A stretch of DNA of 64,000 nt from Serinicoccus sediminis (GCF_004153545.1 NZ_SDVA01000005.1:152492-216491), one strand, 5' to 3'; positions 17,788 to 27,286 are shown, counted from the stretch's first letter. The notes: generated by a model not told the origin, from the sequence alone. A program made the numbers and translations.

Positions 17788-18806
17788 CCCTGCTCCTCCG
17801 GGTCGGGTCCGTCACCGGTCACCCGGTCGGCGGTGCTCTGCGCGTCGCGGCGGGTGCGCCGCAGCTTCTTGTCCGAGACCGGGCGCTCCCCCAGGTCCGC
17901 CGGGGTCCACTCCCCGCTGGCCGGCTCGTAGTCCTCGCCGTAGGCGCCGGGGGCGGGACGCGTGCGGCGCAGGTGCGCCTGGGTGTCCGGCGCGAGCCGG
18001 CGCAGCGTCACCAGGAAGCCGGTGTGCCCGTGCATCCGGTGCTCGGGGCGCACCGCCAGGCCCTCCAGGTGCCAGCCGCGGTTCATCGACTCCCACGCCT
18101 GCGGCGGCGTCCAGCCGCCGGCGGCCTTGGCCGCCTCGGCCACCCGGGACAGCTGGGTGGTGGTGGCGACGTAGCAGATGAGCACGCCCCCGGGGGCGAG
18201 CGCGTCGGCCACCACCCCGAGGCAGTCCCACGGCGCCAGCATGTCGAGGACGACCCGGTCGACGGTGCCCGGCTCGACCGCCTCCGGCAGCGCGTCGACG
18301 AGGTCGCCGACGGTGACCGTCCAGGCCGGGTGGTCCAGCCCGAAGAACGCCCGGGCGTTCGCGCGGGCGATGTCGGCGAAGTCCTCGCGGCGCTCGAAGC
18401 TCAGCAGCCGGCCCTGCTCCCCCACCGCGCGGAGCAGCGACAGCGACAGCGCGCCCGAGCCGACCCCGGCCTCGACGACGGTCGCGCCCGGGAAGATGTC
18501 GGCGTAGGTGACGATCTGGCCGGCGTCCTTGGGGTAGACGACCTGCGCCCCCCGGGGCATCGACAGGACGAAGTCGGACAGCAGCGGCCGCAGCGCGAGG
18601 TAGTCGGTGCCCGAGGTGTGCCGGACCACCGAGCCGTCGGCCGCGCCGATGAGGTCGTCGTGCCGCAGGTGCCCGCGGTGGGTGTGGAACTCCTTGCCCG
18701 GCTCCAGGGTGATGGTGTGCAGGCGGCCCTTGGGGTCGGTCAGCTGCACGCGGTCGCCCGCCCGGAAGGGTCCGCGCCGCATGTCGGCGCCCGTCGGCCT
18801 GCTCAT
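17784..18806 (-). CDS. trmI: tRNA (adenine-58-N1)-methyltransferase TrmI
   Basis: This enzyme methylates A58 in the tRNA T-loop using S-adenosylmethionine. The 340-residue protein has an N-terminal beta domain, the SAM-binding motif [12 protein letters not shown] around residue 112, and LDMLAPWDC downstream. The C-terminal 40 residues are charged and probably disordered. Start ATG at 18806; an inner ATG eight codons on is possible. It is the first gene of the arc-dop run, as in many actinobacteria. Confidence 0.92.
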   Translation of the reverse strand: MSRPTGADMRRGPFRAGDRVQLTDPKGRLHTITLEPGKEFHTHRGHLRHDDLIGAADGSVVRHTSGTDYLALRPLLSDFVLSMPRGAQVVYPKDAGQIVTYADIFPGATVVEAGVGSGALSLSLLRAVGEQGRLLSFERREDFADIARANARAFFGLDHPAWTVTVGDLVDALPEAVEPGTVDRVVLDMLAPWDCLGVVADALAPGGVLICYVATTTQLSRVAEAAKAAGGWTPPQAWESMNRGWHLEGLAVRPEHRMHGHTGFLVTLRRLAPDTQAHLRRTRPAPGAYGEDYEPASGEWTPADLGERPVSDKKLRRTRRDAQSTADRVTGDGPDPEEQG

Positions 18807-18815
18807 CGGGTCAGT

Positions 18816-19916
18816 CTACGAGCGGCTGCCGGTGAGGTCGTGGGTGCTCACCACGCCCCACGGCCGACCGTGCTCGTCCAGCAGCGCGACCACGCCGGAG
18901 CCGCTGCGGCGCATCACCTCGATGACCTGGTCGAGCCGGGCCTGCGGCGACATCGGCACCGCCCAGCCGTCCGGCAGCCGGACGGCCACCGCGGCGGCGG
19001 GGGTGGTCGTCCACGCCTCCCGGGGGACCTGCCGCAGCGCGGGCGGGTCCACCAGACCGTCCGGGCGGCCGTCGGCGTCGAGCACCACCCACACCGGGTG
19101 CTCGGCCCACGGCACGGTGTGCAGCGGCGCGTCCACGCCGACGAGACCCGGGCGGTGCGCGGTGTCGGCGACGGTGCGCCGCGAGGCGCGCATCCCCTGA
19201 CGGCCCATGCGGGTGGCCTGGCTGGCGCCCTGCCACAGGAAGAGCCCGATGAGGGCCACCCAGGCCACCCGGGTCCAGGGCACCTGGTCGCCCGCCAGCA
19301 GCGGGGGCAGCAGCAGCACGACCGCCACGAGCACGACGACCAGCCGCCCCGACCACCCGGCCACCATCGTGCCGAGGTGCCGGTTGCCGGTCACGCCCCA
19401 GACCAGCGCCTCCAGCAGGTACCCGCCGTCCAGGGGCAGGCCCGGGACGAGGTTGAAGACCGCCACGAACGAGTTGGCCCAGGTGAAGGCATACGCCAGC
19501 AGCAGGGGGACGCCTGTGCCGTCCAGGACGCCCATGGCCCACCACCCGAGCAGGGCGAGCAGCCCGTTGGCGAGCGGCCCCACGACGGCCACCGCGGCAC
19601 TGCGGGCGGGGGTGCCGCCGGCGCCGTCGTGCGCGGTGTGGCCACCCCAGAAGTCCGCGACGATGCGCGAGACCCCGAAGCCGACGCCCTGCGCGACGAG
19701 CGCGTGCGCCGCCTCGTGCACCAGCACCGACACCAGCAGGAGGAGCACGAAGGCCAACGCCACCGCGTAGCTCCAGGCGCCCAGGCCGGGCAGGGTGCGG
19801 TCCACCGTCGGCCCGAACAGCGCGATCATGAGCACGGCCACGAGCACCCAGCTGCGGCCGAGGTAGATCGGGATGCCGGACAGGGTGCCGACCTGCCAGC
19901 CGGGTGCTCGCTCCAT
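18816..19916 (-). CDS. M50 site-2-type intramembrane metalloprotease with CBS domain
   Basis: An integral membrane zinc protease of 366 residues related to mycobacterial Rip3 and SpoIVFB. It shows HEAAH (His67, Glu68, His71) in a membrane helix and the second site NLVPGLPLDGG around residue 160, whose Asp is the third zinc ligand. A C-terminal CBS-like domain (about 250-366) probably senses nucleotides. The start ATG at 19916 has a TACGCT box seven bases upstream that overlaps the divergent recB-like promoter. Confidence 0.9.
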   Translation of the reverse strand: MERAPGWQVGTLSGIPIYLGRSWVLVAVLMIALFGPTVDRTLPGLGAWSYAVALAFVLLLLVSVLVHEAAHALVAQGVGFGVSRIVADFWGGHTAHDGAGGTPARSAAVAVVGPLANGLLALLGWWAMGVLDGTGVPLLLAYAFTWANSFVAVFNLVPGLPLDGGYLLEALVWGVTGNRHLGTMVAGWSGRLVVVLVAVVLLLPPLLAGDQVPWTRVAWVALIGLFLWQGASQATRMGRQGMRASRRTVADTAHRPGLVGVDAPLHTVPWAEHPVWVVLDADGRPDGLVDPPALRQVPREAWTTTPAAAVAVRLPDGWAVPMSPQARLDQVIEVMRRSGSGVVALLDEHGRPWGVVSTHDLTGSRS

Positions 19917-19923
19917 GCCCCCG

Positions 19924-19933
19924 AGCGTAGAGT
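19924..19933. promoter_or_regulatory. Bidirectional promoter with -10 boxes sharing two bases
   Basis: The minus-strand TACGCT (19924-19929) and plus-strand TAGAGT (19928-19933) overlap by the same TA pair. Each lies exactly seven bases from its own ATG. The whole gap between the divergent protease and nuclease genes is 24 bp, so both mRNAs should be leaderless. Confidence 0.55.
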
Positions 19934-19940
19934 GCGGCCC

Positions 19941-20768
19941 ATGGAGGCGGTCACCGAGCACCACGCCCGGGCCCTGTCCCCCTCGCGGGCCGCGGACTTC
20001 ATGGCGTGCCCGCTGCTCTACCGCTTCCGGGTCGTCGACCGGCTCCCGGAACCGCCGAGCGCCGCCGCGGCCCGCGGCAGCCTGGTGCACGCCGTGCTGG
20101 ACCGCCTCTTCGACCTGCCGCCCGGCCACCGCACCCTGGCGGCGGCGACCGACCTCGTGCCGGGTGAGTGGGAGCGCCTGCGCTCGGCCGACCCGGGCCT
20201 GGCCGGGCTGCTCGAGGAGGAGGCCTGCGGCGGCGCCGACGAGCTGCTGCGCAGCTGGTTCGCGCTGGAGGACCCCACCCGGCTGCACCCGGCCGAGCGT
20301 GAGCTCTACGTCGAGGCCGACCTCGACGGCCTGGTCATCCGCGGCTACGTGGACCGGCTCGACGAGGCCCCCGACGGGCGCCTGCGGGTGGTCGACTACA
20401 AGACCGGGCGGGCCCCGTCGGAGACCTTCGAGGGACGGGCGCTCTTCCAGCTGAAGTTCTACGCCCTGGCGCTGTGGCGCAGCCGGGGGGTCATGCCCAC
20501 CCGCCTGCAGCTGGTCTACCTGCGGGACCGGACCGTGCTGTGGATCGACCCGACGGAGGCCGAGCTGCTCGCCACCGAGCGCAAGATCCAGGCGCTCTGG
20601 GCCGCCATCGAGCAGGTGGCGACCACCGGCGACTGGCGCCCACGTCCGGGACGCGCGTGCTCGTGGTGCGCCCACCGGCCGGTCTGCCCGGCCTGGGGCG
20701 GCACTCCCCCGCCGCTGCCGGAAGGGGCCACCGCGCTCGCCCTGGACCCGCGCTCAGCCGCGGGGTGA
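19941..20768 (+). CDS. RecB-family PD-(D/E)XK exonuclease
   Basis: A 275-residue stand-alone nuclease of the Cas4/RecB family. It has the N-terminal SPSRAADFMACPLLYRFR motif, a GxxxHxxL-like GSLVHAVLDRLF, YVDRLDE and VVDYKTGRAP (about residue 150), the catalytic Asp and Lys region. A C-terminal cluster CSWCAHRPVCP can hold an iron-sulfur cluster with an upstream Cys. It likely acts in DNA repair. The 3' end overlaps the PAC2 gene by 15 bp. Confidence 0.88.
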   Translation: MEAVTEHHARALSPSRAADFMACPLLYRFRVVDRLPEPPSAAAARGSLVHAVLDRLFDLPPGHRTLAAATDLVPGEWERLRSADPGLAGLLEEEACGGADELLRSWFALEDPTRLHPAERELYVEADLDGLVIRGYVDRLDEAPDGRLRVVDYKTGRAPSETFEGRALFQLKFYALALWRSRGVMPTRLQLVYLRDRTVLWIDPTEAELLATERKIQALWAAIEQVATTGDWRPRPGRACSWCAHRPVCPAWGGTPPPLPEGATALALDPRSAAG

Positions 20769-21611
20769 GCCGTCGTCGCGGCGACGCAGGTAGCGCTCGA
20801 ACTCCTTGGCGATCGCGTCCCCCGAGGCCTCCGGCAGCTCGGCCGTGTCCTGGGCCTCCTCCAGCTGGCGGACGTAGTCGGCGACCTCCTCGTCGGTGGA
20901 GGCCAGGTCGTCCACCCCGCGCTCCCAGGCCCGGGCCGCCTCGGTCAGCGCGCTGTCGTCGATGACGCAGTCGAGGAGCTCCTCGAGCTGGCCGAGCAGC
21001 GCCAGGGACGCCTTCGGCGAGGGCGGGCCGCCGGCGTAGTGCGGGACCGCCGCCCAGCAGGACAGGGTCGGCAGGTCCTGCTGGCGCCCCTCGTCGGACA
21101 GCACCCCCACGATGCCGGTGGGGCCCTCGTAGGTGCTGCGCTCGATCTCCTCGTTGCCCTCCAGCAGCACGGTGTCCTCGGAGCTGATGCTCACCGGGAT
21201 GGGCCGGGTGTGCGGCACGTCGGCCAGCAGACCGGCGAGCACCACGAGCAGCTGGGCGTCCCGGGCCAGCAGGTAGTCGAGCAGGTCGCCGGCGAAGGTG
21301 CGCCACCGCACCGAGGGCTCGATGCCGAGCACCAGGAGGACGTCGCGGCCCAGCGGGGTGTTGCGGGCCAGCAGCACCCGGGTGGTGGGCCAGCGGATCG
21401 TCCGGCGCCCGTCGACGGTGAGCACCTGGGGCCGGTTGACCTGGAAGTCGTAGTAGTCCTCCGGATCGACGGCCGCCACCACCTCGGCCTCCCACACCTG
21501 GGCGAGGTGCTGCACCACGCTCGAGGCGCTCTCGCCGGCGTCGTTCCACCCCTCGAAGGCGGCGATGACGATCGGGTCACGCAGCTCACCGGTGTCCTGC
21601 AGCTCGATCAC
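20754..21611 (-). CDS. PAC2-family protein (proteasome assembly chaperone-like)
   Basis: A 285-residue protein of the PAC2 family, named for a eukaryotic proteasome-assembly chaperone but of unknown function in bacteria. It shows IELQDTGELRDPIVIAAFEGWNDAGE at the start and ARNTPLGRDVLLVLGIEPSVRW in the middle. A GTG at 21611 is chosen because family members start at this point; a GTG 21 codons upstream is open too. A plus-strand ACCCTA (minus TAGGGT) near 21671 could be its -10 box. It is retained although prcBA are missing. Confidence 0.85.
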   Translation of the reverse strand: MIELQDTGELRDPIVIAAFEGWNDAGESASSVVQHLAQVWEAEVVAAVDPEDYYDFQVNRPQVLTVDGRRTIRWPTTRVLLARNTPLGRDVLLVLGIEPSVRWRTFAGDLLDYLLARDAQLLVVLAGLLADVPHTRPIPVSISSEDTVLLEGNEEIERSTYEGPTGIVGVLSDEGRQQDLPTLSCWAAVPHYAGGPPSPKASLALLGQLEELLDCVIDDSALTEAARAWERGVDDLASTDEEVADYVRQLEEAQDTAELPEASGDAIAKEFERYLRRRDDGSPRG

Positions 21612-21690
21612 GGGCCTCACCCTCTCGCTCGGAAGCAACGCGCCTGGCTCGGAGGCATCGCGCCGTTCTCCCACCCTAGTCCGCGTCCTC

Positions 21691-21696
21691 TAGCGT
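21691..21696 (+). promoter_or_regulatory. -10 box for leaderless HAD phosphatase transcript
   Basis: TAGCGT is followed by seven bases and then GTG at 21704. Two further in-frame GTG codons at 21695 and 21698 would overlap or abut the box, so the third is preferred as start. Confidence 0.5.
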
Positions 21697-21703
21697 GGTG
21701 CGG

Positions 21704-22441
21704 GTGACGCGCCAACCCGCCCGCCCGGGCCACCCCGACCTGCCCGCCGCCGTGCTCTGGGACATGGACGGCACCATCGTGGACACCGAGCCGTCGTGGA
21801 TCGCCGAGGAGTACGTCCTGGTCGAGGAGGCGGGCGGCACCTGGACCGACGCCGACGCCCACGACCTCGTCGGGCAGGACCTCCTGACCTCGGCCGGCAT
21901 CATCCTCGAGCGCACGCCGGTGCGGGGCCGGCCCGAGCAGGTGGTGCGCCGCCTGCTCGCCGGCGTGGTCCGGCGCACCCGCGCCCACGTCCCCTGGCGC
22001 CCCGGTGCCCGGGAGCTGCTGGCCGACCTGCGCGGGCACGGGGTGCCCTGCGCCCTCGTGACCATGTCCTGGACCGAGCTGGCCGAGGTCCTCGTGGAGC
22101 AGCTGCCGCCCGGGACCTTCGACGCCGTCGTGACCGGCGACCAGGTCAGCCGGGGCAAGCCGCACCCGGAGGCCTACCTCGAGGCGGCGGCCCGGCTGGG
22201 CGTGGACCCGGCCCAGGCGCTGGCGGTGGAGGACTCCCCCACCGGGGCCACCGCGTCGACGGCCGCCGGGGTGCCCACTCTCGTCGTGCCGCACACCGTG
22301 GCGGTGCCCGCTCTCCGGGGCAGCCTGCAGGTGCCGAGCCTCGAGGGCCTGACCCCGGCCGACCTCGGGGCGGTGGCCCGCTCGCTCAGCTCAGACCTGC
22401 ACCCCGAGCAGCGCGTCGACGGCGTCCGCGACCAGGCGTGA
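21704..22441 (+). CDS. HAD-superfamily hydrolase, beta-phosphoglucomutase-like
   Basis: A 245-residue cytosolic phosphatase or phosphomutase of the haloacid dehalogenase group. It has motif I DMDGT (Asp20, Asp22), motif II VTMSW with the conserved Thr, the KPHPE Lys region and motif [12 protein letters not shown]. The substrate is not defined. Its 3' end overlaps the convergent mshC 3' end by 51 bp. Confidence 0.88.
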   Translation: MTRQPARPGHPDLPAAVLWDMDGTIVDTEPSWIAEEYVLVEEAGGTWTDADAHDLVGQDLLTSAGIILERTPVRGRPEQVVRRLLAGVVRRTRAHVPWRPGARELLADLRGHGVPCALVTMSWTELAEVLVEQLPPGTFDAVVTGDQVSRGKPHPEAYLEAAARLGVDPAQALAVEDSPTGATASTAAGVPTLVVPHTVAVPALRGSLQVPSLEGLTPADLGAVARSLSSDLHPEQRVDGVRDQA

Positions 22442-23668
22442 GGCGGGCTCGCCCGCGGCCACCGTCGTCGCCCAGTCGTCCACGGCGTCCAGGGCCCCCG
22501 GGGTGTCGAGGTCGTCGGCGATCCGCTCCCGCACGCGCCGCACGGTGGAGGCGTCCGGCTCGGTGACCGAGTCGTGCGCCGCCATGTCGGCGGCCCGGCG
22601 CCACAGGTCCAGCCGCTCGCCCGCCTCGCGCAGGATCTGGTCGGTCCAGCTCCACTCGGTGCGGTAGTGCTGGGCGAGCAGGGCCAGCCGGATGGCCATC
22701 GGGTCGACCCCGGTGGCGCGCAGCCGGGAGACGAGGACGAGGTTGCCCTTGCTCTTGCTCATCTTCTCGCCGTCCAGACCGACCATGGCCTGGTGGACGT
22801 AGGCGCGGGCGAAGCAGTCGTCGCCGCACAGCGCCGCGGCCTGCACGGCGCTCATCTCGTGGTGGGGGAAGACGAGGTCGGTCCCGCCGCCCTGCACGTC
22901 GAAGGCGGGGCCGAGGTAGCGCTGCGCGATGGTGGAGCACTCGATGTGCCAGCCGGGGCGTCCGCGCCCGAGCGAGCCGCCCTCCCAGTGCGGCTCGCCC
23001 TGCCGCGCGGACCGCCACAGCAGGGGGTCGAGCGGGTCCCGCTTCCCGGCCCGCTGCGGGTCGCCACCACGGTCGGCGAAGACCTCGAGCATCTGCTCCC
23101 GGGTCCACCCGGAGACCGCCCCGAAGCTGTCCTGCGTCGACAGGTCGAGGTAGACGTCGGCGCCGCCGGCGCCCTCGGCCGACGCCTCGGCCTGCGGCAC
23201 CGGCACCCGGTATGCCGTGCCGGCCGCCAGCAGCCGCTCCACGGCGCTCACGTCGTCGGGGATGCCTTCGACGGCCCCGACGTAGTGGTCCGGCGGGAGC
23301 ACCCGCAGCGCCTCCATGTCGGCGAAGAACAGGTCGATCTCGCGCCGGGCGAGGTCCTGCCACGCGATCCCGTCGCGCTCGGCCCGCTCCAGGAGCGGCT
23401 CGTCCACGTCGGTGACGTTCTGGACGTAGGTGACCTGGAGCCCCGCGTCCCGCCACGCGCGCTGCAGGACGTCGAAGGTCACGTAGGTGGCCGCGTGACC
23501 GAGGTGGGTGGCGTCGTAGGGGGTGATGCCGCAGACGTAGAGGCGGGCCCGGCCGTCGGTGCCCCCGACCTCGACCGGCCGGTCGCCCGCGGTGTCGTGC
23601 ACCCGGACGGGTGCACCGTCGTGCTCGATCGGCAGCCGGGGCAGGGTGGTGGTGGACCAGGTCTTCAC
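22391..23668 (-). CDS. mshC: L-cysteine:1D-myo-inositol 2-amino-2-deoxy-glucoside ligase MshC
   Basis: MshC joins cysteine to GlcN-inositol in mycothiol synthesis, the main thiol of actinobacteria. It is derived from cysteinyl-tRNA synthetase. The 425-residue protein has [14 protein letters not shown] (HIGH-type signature and zinc Cys), [14 protein letters not shown] and KMSKSKGN, but lacks the tRNA-binding tail. The GTG start at 23668 follows TAGGCT by seven bases. The gene order PAC2-HAD-mshC-SCO1664-DUF3090 is conserved in actinobacteria. Confidence 0.95.
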   Translation of the reverse strand: MKTWSTTTLPRLPIEHDGAPVRVHDTAGDRPVEVGGTDGRARLYVCGITPYDATHLGHAATYVTFDVLQRAWRDAGLQVTYVQNVTDVDEPLLERAERDGIAWQDLARREIDLFFADMEALRVLPPDHYVGAVEGIPDDVSAVERLLAAGTAYRVPVPQAEASAEGAGGADVYLDLSTQDSFGAVSGWTREQMLEVFADRGGDPQRAGKRDPLDPLLWRSARQGEPHWEGGSLGRGRPGWHIECSTIAQRYLGPAFDVQGGGTDLVFPHHEMSAVQAAALCGDDCFARAYVHQAMVGLDGEKMSKSKGNLVLVSRLRATGVDPMAIRLALLAQHYRTEWSWTDQILREAGERLDLWRRAADMAAHDSVTEPDASTVRRVRERIADDLDTPGALDAVDDWATTVAAGEPASRLVADAVDALLGVQV

Positions 23669-23675
23669 CTGCGGG

Positions 23676-23681
23676 AGCCTA
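23676..23681 (-). promoter_or_regulatory. -10 box for leaderless mshC transcript
   Basis: The minus strand reads TAGGCT, then seven bases to the mshC GTG. This supports GTG at 23668 over other candidates. Confidence 0.5.
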
Positions 23682-23726
23682 GCCGTCCGGACGGGCGTCT
23701 CCGGCACCGACCCGGGGGGACGCCAC

Positions 23727-24551
23727 CTACCAGAGGGGCCAGGGCAACGGGTACCGGTCGGTGGGCGGAGCCGGGAACGTCGCGTCCTCCCGCAGCCGCC
23801 GCACACGGGCCGCCAGCGCCTCCCGCTCGACGCCGGACAGCAGCGTCCGCAGCCCGGTCGCGAGCGGCCCGTCCGCGTCGTCCAGCGCCACCTGGAGGGC
23901 CTCCAGCCGGGCCAGGTCCTCGGGCGCGACCGGTTCGTCGGCGAAGCCCCACAGCACCGTGCGCAGCTTGTCCTCGGTGTGCAGGCTGACGCCGTGGTCG
24001 AAGCCGCGCAGCCGGTCCTGCGTGTCCCGGGTGAGGTGGGCCGCCTTGCGGTCGGCGTTGTTGAGCACCAGGTCCAGGACCGCCATGCTGCGCAGGTCCG
24101 GGTGGTCGGCGTGGGCGACGACGAGCGCGCGGCCGTGCTCGTCCTCTGCCTGGACGACCGGGCACCAGCCCTCGGGCAGGTCCTCGGGCACGACGACGTC
24201 GACGAGGCCCGCGGCCGGGTCGGCCAGCCGATCCGGGTCCTGCTCGACCCACCACTGCACGGAGCCCGGCCCGAGCGGGCCGTCGCACAGCACCGTGGGC
24301 GGGACGAGGTCGAACCCCCCGGCCCGGCTGAGGAGGTAGGCGGCGACCTCGCGCCGGGCGAGCGACGCGGGCGGGAAGTCGTGCAGCGGCCGCTCGCCCT
24401 TGACCGGCTTGTAGACGGCGCGGTGCCCGCTGGGCTCGCCCTGGGCGTCGGCGAGGTCCACGAGCAGGGTGAGGTTGGACGCCTGGGTGAGCACGCCGAC
24501 CGGTTCCACGGTCAGGGTGCGCAGCAGCTCCAGGGCCGCGTCGTCGTCCAC
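23727..24551 (-). CDS. SCO1664-family protein, PI3/4-kinase-like fold
   Basis: A 274-residue protein of the SCO1664 family. [31 protein letters not shown] resembles the nucleotide-binding lobe of atypical kinases. Later, [10 protein letters not shown] and GFDHGVSLH carry the catalytic Asp-like residues. Function is unknown. The GTG start at 24551 lies directly after the DUF3090 stop codon with one intervening base, and the two families nearly always occur together. Confidence 0.82.
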   Translation of the reverse strand: MDDDAALELLRTLTVEPVGVLTQASNLTLLVDLADAQGEPSGHRAVYKPVKGERPLHDFPPASLARREVAAYLLSRAGGFDLVPPTVLCDGPLGPGSVQWWVEQDPDRLADPAAGLVDVVVPEDLPEGWCPVVQAEDEHGRALVVAHADHPDLRSMAVLDLVLNNADRKAAHLTRDTQDRLRGFDHGVSLHTEDKLRTVLWGFADEPVAPEDLARLEALQVALDDADGPLATGLRTLLSGVEREALAARVRRLREDATFPAPPTDRYPLPWPLW

Positions 24552-24552
24552 G

Positions 24553-25113
24553 TCAGCGGCGGTACCCGTTGGCGCGGGGGCAGATGTGACCGGTGGGGTC
24601 CAGCGGCTGGCCGCAGAACGGGCAGGACGGGCGGCCTCCCTCGATGGAGGCGGTGCACCGCATCGCGAAGGCGCGGGCCCGACCCGGCTCCAGGACGACC
24701 TTGAGGGACTGCGGGGGCAGCCCGGCCCACGGCAGGTCCGGGCCCTCGTCGTCACCCTCCAGCTCGGCGACGTCCTCGGCGCTGGGCCGGTCGTACGCCT
24801 CCAGGACCACCCGGCGCTGACCGGCCTCCCACGCCACCGACAGCCGCTGCACGCGGAAGTCGTCCTCGATGGGCGTGTCGAGGGGCGCGTTGTCGACATA
24901 CGCCTCGCCGGCCTCCTCGGTGCCCTCCGGCCCGGCGACGTCGTCGAGCATCTCGGCCAGCGACTCCCCCAGCAGCCGGACCTGCTCCTTCTCCAGGGAG
25001 ACGGTCATCACCCGCTGGGAGTCGCTGGCCTGCAGGAAGAAGGTCCGCCCTCCGGGGGGTCCGACGCTGCCGGCGACGCACCGCTCGGGCGGGTCGAAGA
25101 CGTGCTCAGCCAT
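24553..25113 (-). CDS. DUF3090 family zinc-ribbon protein
   Basis: A 186-residue protein of the DUF3090 (YjbR-neighbour) family found with SCO1664-type genes. The C-terminus has CPFCGQPLDPTGHICPR, a probable zinc-binding site. The start ATG at 25113 is preceded by TAGGCT at seven bases, so this gene likely starts a leaderless transcript that also covers the SCO1664-family gene. The function is unknown. Confidence 0.85.
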   Translation of the reverse strand: MAEHVFDPPERCVAGSVGPPGGRTFFLQASDSQRVMTVSLEKEQVRLLGESLAEMLDDVAGPEGTEEAGEAYVDNAPLDTPIEDDFRVQRLSVAWEAGQRRVVLEAYDRPSAEDVAELEGDDEGPDLPWAGLPPQSLKVVLEPGRARAFAMRCTASIEGGRPSCPFCGQPLDPTGHICPRANGYRR

Positions 25114-25118
25114 GGGGG

Positions 25119-25856
25119 TCAGCCTACGTCCTTGCTGCCGGCGCCCCCACCCACCTCTGCGTCACCGCTGGCACCCTGCGCGGCGAGCCGGGTCACCAGG
25201 CCGGACAGGTCCACCGGGTCGCTCCCGGTGTCGTTGGTGCGCAGGACGAACGGGCGCCCGGGCGTGCGGTGGACGAGGCTCAGCGAGGCCGGGTCGACGA
25301 CGATGCGTTGGAAGTCGTCCAGCGCGGTCGCGAGCGCGTCGGCGAGGATCGCCTTGATCACGTCGCCGTGGCTCACCGCCACCCACACCGCGCCCGCGCC
25401 GTGCTCGCCCTCGATCCGGGCGTCCCACTCGGTGACCGCCTCGACGGCCCGGGCCGCCATCTGCGCCATCGACTCGTGCGCGAACGCCTCGTCCGCCGGG
25501 AACGTCACGCCCGACGGGTGGTCCTGCACCTCGCGCCAGAGCGGCTCCTCGGCCAGTTCCTTGAGCGGCCGGCCCGTCCACGCGCCGTAGCGCGCCTCCC
25601 CCAGGCGCTCCTCGGTGTGCCGCTGCACCGCCCGGTCCGCGGGCTGGGCCGCGAGCACCGCGGCCGCCGTCTCCTGGCAGCGCTGCAGGGGGCTGGCCAC
25701 GACCGCGGCGAGGGGCGTGGCGGCCAGCCGGGACCCGGCGGCCCGGGCCTGGCCCGCGCCCGTGTCGTCCAGGCCGAGGCCGGGCGTCCACCCGGCGAGG
25801 ACACCGTCCGCGTTGGCCTGGGTCCGGCCGTGCCGCAGCAGGATGCAGATGGCCAT
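25119..25856 (-). CDS. Histidine phosphatase, MSMEG_4193-type phosphoglycerate mutase-like
   Basis: A 245-residue histidine phosphatase. It has LLRHGRT (catalytic His, about residue 9), an acid/base region ERLGEARYGAWTGR and the second His in VAVSHGDVIKAIL. The family is typical of actinobacteria beside DUF3090 and mshC. The substrate is unknown. The ATG overlaps the upstream oxidoreductase stop by one base. Confidence 0.88.
   Translation of the reverse strand: MAICILLRHGRTQANADGVLAGWTPGLGLDDTGAGQARAAGSRLAATPLAAVVASPLQRCQETAAAVLAAQPADRAVQRHTEERLGEARYGAWTGRPLKELAEEPLWREVQDHPSGVTFPADEAFAHESMAQMAARAVEAVTEWDARIEGEHGAGAVWVAVSHGDVIKAILADALATALDDFQRIVVDPASLSLVHRTPGRPFVLRTNDTGSDPVDLSGLVTRLAAQGASGDAEVGGGAGSKDVG
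25121..25126 (-). promoter_or_regulatory. -10 box for leaderless DUF3090 transcript
   Basis: Minus-strand TAGGCT is followed by seven bases and the ATG at 25113. The box overlaps the 3' end of the upstream phosphatase gene. Confidence 0.5.
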
Positions 25857-26905
25857 CAGACCTCCGCCTCGAGCCGGCCGTGCGCCTCGACCGCCGCCTC
25901 GAGGGCGTCCATCCGCGCGCGGAGGTCGGCCCCCCACGGGGCCACGGTCAGCGTGGTGATCCCGGCGGACCGGTAACGACGCATCCGCTCGGTGATCCGG
26001 TCGACGTCGCCCAGCAGGCTGGTGTCGTCGACGAACTGCGCGGGCAGCGCCCGGGCCGCCTCGCCGTAGCGCCGCGAGAGGTAGAGCTCCTGCACCTCGT
26101 CGGCCTCCTTCTCGTAGCCCATCCGGCAGGCCAGCTGGTGGTAGAAGTTCTGCTCACGGCTGCCCATGCCCCCGACGTAGAGCGCCGGGTAGGGGCTGAC
26201 CGTGCGGGCGCAGGCCTCCAGGTCCTCCCCCACGGCCAGGGCGACGGTGGCGTCGGTCTCGAACGGCCGCTCCGACGGCGTCTGCCGTCGGGCGATGCCG
26301 GCGTGCAGGTGCTCCCGCTGCTCGGCGAAGAAGTCGGGGGCGACGAAGACCCCGAGCCACCCGTCGGCGATCTCGCCCGCCAGCTCGAGGTTCCTGGGCC
26401 CGACCGCGGCGAGGTAGAGCGGGATGTGTGGGCGGTGCAGGTGGGTCAGCCGCAGCGCCTTGCCGGGGCCGTCGGGCAGCGGCAGGGTGAAGAACTCCCC
26501 GTCGTAGCTGACGGTCCGGTGCGCGAGCGCGGTGCGGACGATCTCGACATACTCCCGGGTCCGCGCCAGCGGCTTGGCGAACCGCACCCCGTGCCAGCCC
26601 TCCGACACCTGGGGTCCGCTGACCCCGAGCCCGAGCCGGAACCGCCCCCCGGACAGGCTGTCCAGGCTGACCGCCGACATCGCCGTGGCGGCGGGGGTGC
26701 GGGCCGGGATCTGCATGACGCCGGCGCCCAGCCCGATCCGGGTCGTGCGGGCGGCGAGGAAGGACAGGATGCTCACCGCGTCCGGCCCGTAGACCTCGGC
26801 CACCCACGCGACGTCGACACCGAGCTCGTCGGCGCGGCGCACCAGCGCGAGGTGGTCCTCGTCGCGGCCCTGCCCCCAGAACCCGCAGCTCAGCCCGAGA
26901 CGCAC
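25856..26905 (-). CDS. LLM-class F420-dependent oxidoreductase
   Basis: A luciferase-like TIM-barrel oxidoreductase of 349 residues that probably uses F420H2. Family features are WVAEVYGPDAVSILSFLAART, GAGVMQIPARTPAATAMSA, GRFRLGLGVSGPQVSEGWHG and PLYLAAVGPRNLELAGEIADGW. The start is GTG at 26905. It lies three bases after the acidic protein gene and overlaps the phosphatase gene, so the three are one operon. The substrate is unknown. Confidence 0.88.
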   Translation of the reverse strand: MRLGLSCGFWGQGRDEDHLALVRRADELGVDVAWVAEVYGPDAVSILSFLAARTTRIGLGAGVMQIPARTPAATAMSAVSLDSLSGGRFRLGLGVSGPQVSEGWHGVRFAKPLARTREYVEIVRTALAHRTVSYDGEFFTLPLPDGPGKALRLTHLHRPHIPLYLAAVGPRNLELAGEIADGWLGVFVAPDFFAEQREHLHAGIARRQTPSERPFETDATVALAVGEDLEACARTVSPYPALYVGGMGSREQNFYHQLACRMGYEKEADEVQELYLSRRYGEAARALPAQFVDDTSLLGDVDRITERMRRYRSAGITTLTVAPWGADLRARMDALEAAVEAHGRLEAEV

Positions 26906-26908
26906 CCC

Positions 26909-27286
26909 TCAGCCCCGCGGCGTCTCGTCGACGTCGTAGTCCTCGTCGTCGAGCCCGGAGTACTCGTCGTCGTCCTCGTCCTCCCCCGGTTCCTCGAGCT
27001 CGTCGTCGTCCTCGTCGTCGTCGTCGTCGTCGTCGTCCTCGTCGTCCTCGTCGTCGTCCTCGTCGTCGTCGTCACCGGCGAGGTCCTCGTCGTAGACCTC
27101 CAGCGGGGTGACCTCCCCGTAGGCGTCCATGAGGGCGTCGTCGTAGGCGGTGAACGCCTCGGCCACGCGCTCGTACGCCTCGACCACGGCGGGGTCGTCG
27201 TCACCACGGCTGACGGCAGCGGTCTCCAGGTGCGTCTCGAGGGCGGCGACGAGGGCGGTCAGGGCGGCGCGCGGGTCATCGGTCAT
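26909..27286 (-). CDS. Small acidic protein with Asp/Glu-rich tail
   Basis: A 125-residue protein, helical for the first 65 residues and then extremely acidic. Residues about 70-105 are almost only Asp and Glu. In DNA this is a run of GAC/GAG triplets, visible as repeated gtc on the plus strand (about 27000-27075). I do not recognise a function; similar proteins are annotated as primosomal or hypothetical in relatives. It is first in the operon with the LLM oxidoreductase. Confidence 0.7.
   Translation of the reverse strand: MTDDPRAALTALVAALETHLETAAVSRGDDDPAVVEAYERVAEAFTAYDDALMDAYGEVTPLEVYDEDLAGDDDDEDDDEDDEDDDDDDDDEDDDELEEPGEDEDDDEYSGLDDEDYDVDETPRG

Noticed and set aside
26999..27080. Phase-variable switch in the acidic gene
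   Set aside because: The repeat unit is three bases, so slippage changes length but not frame.
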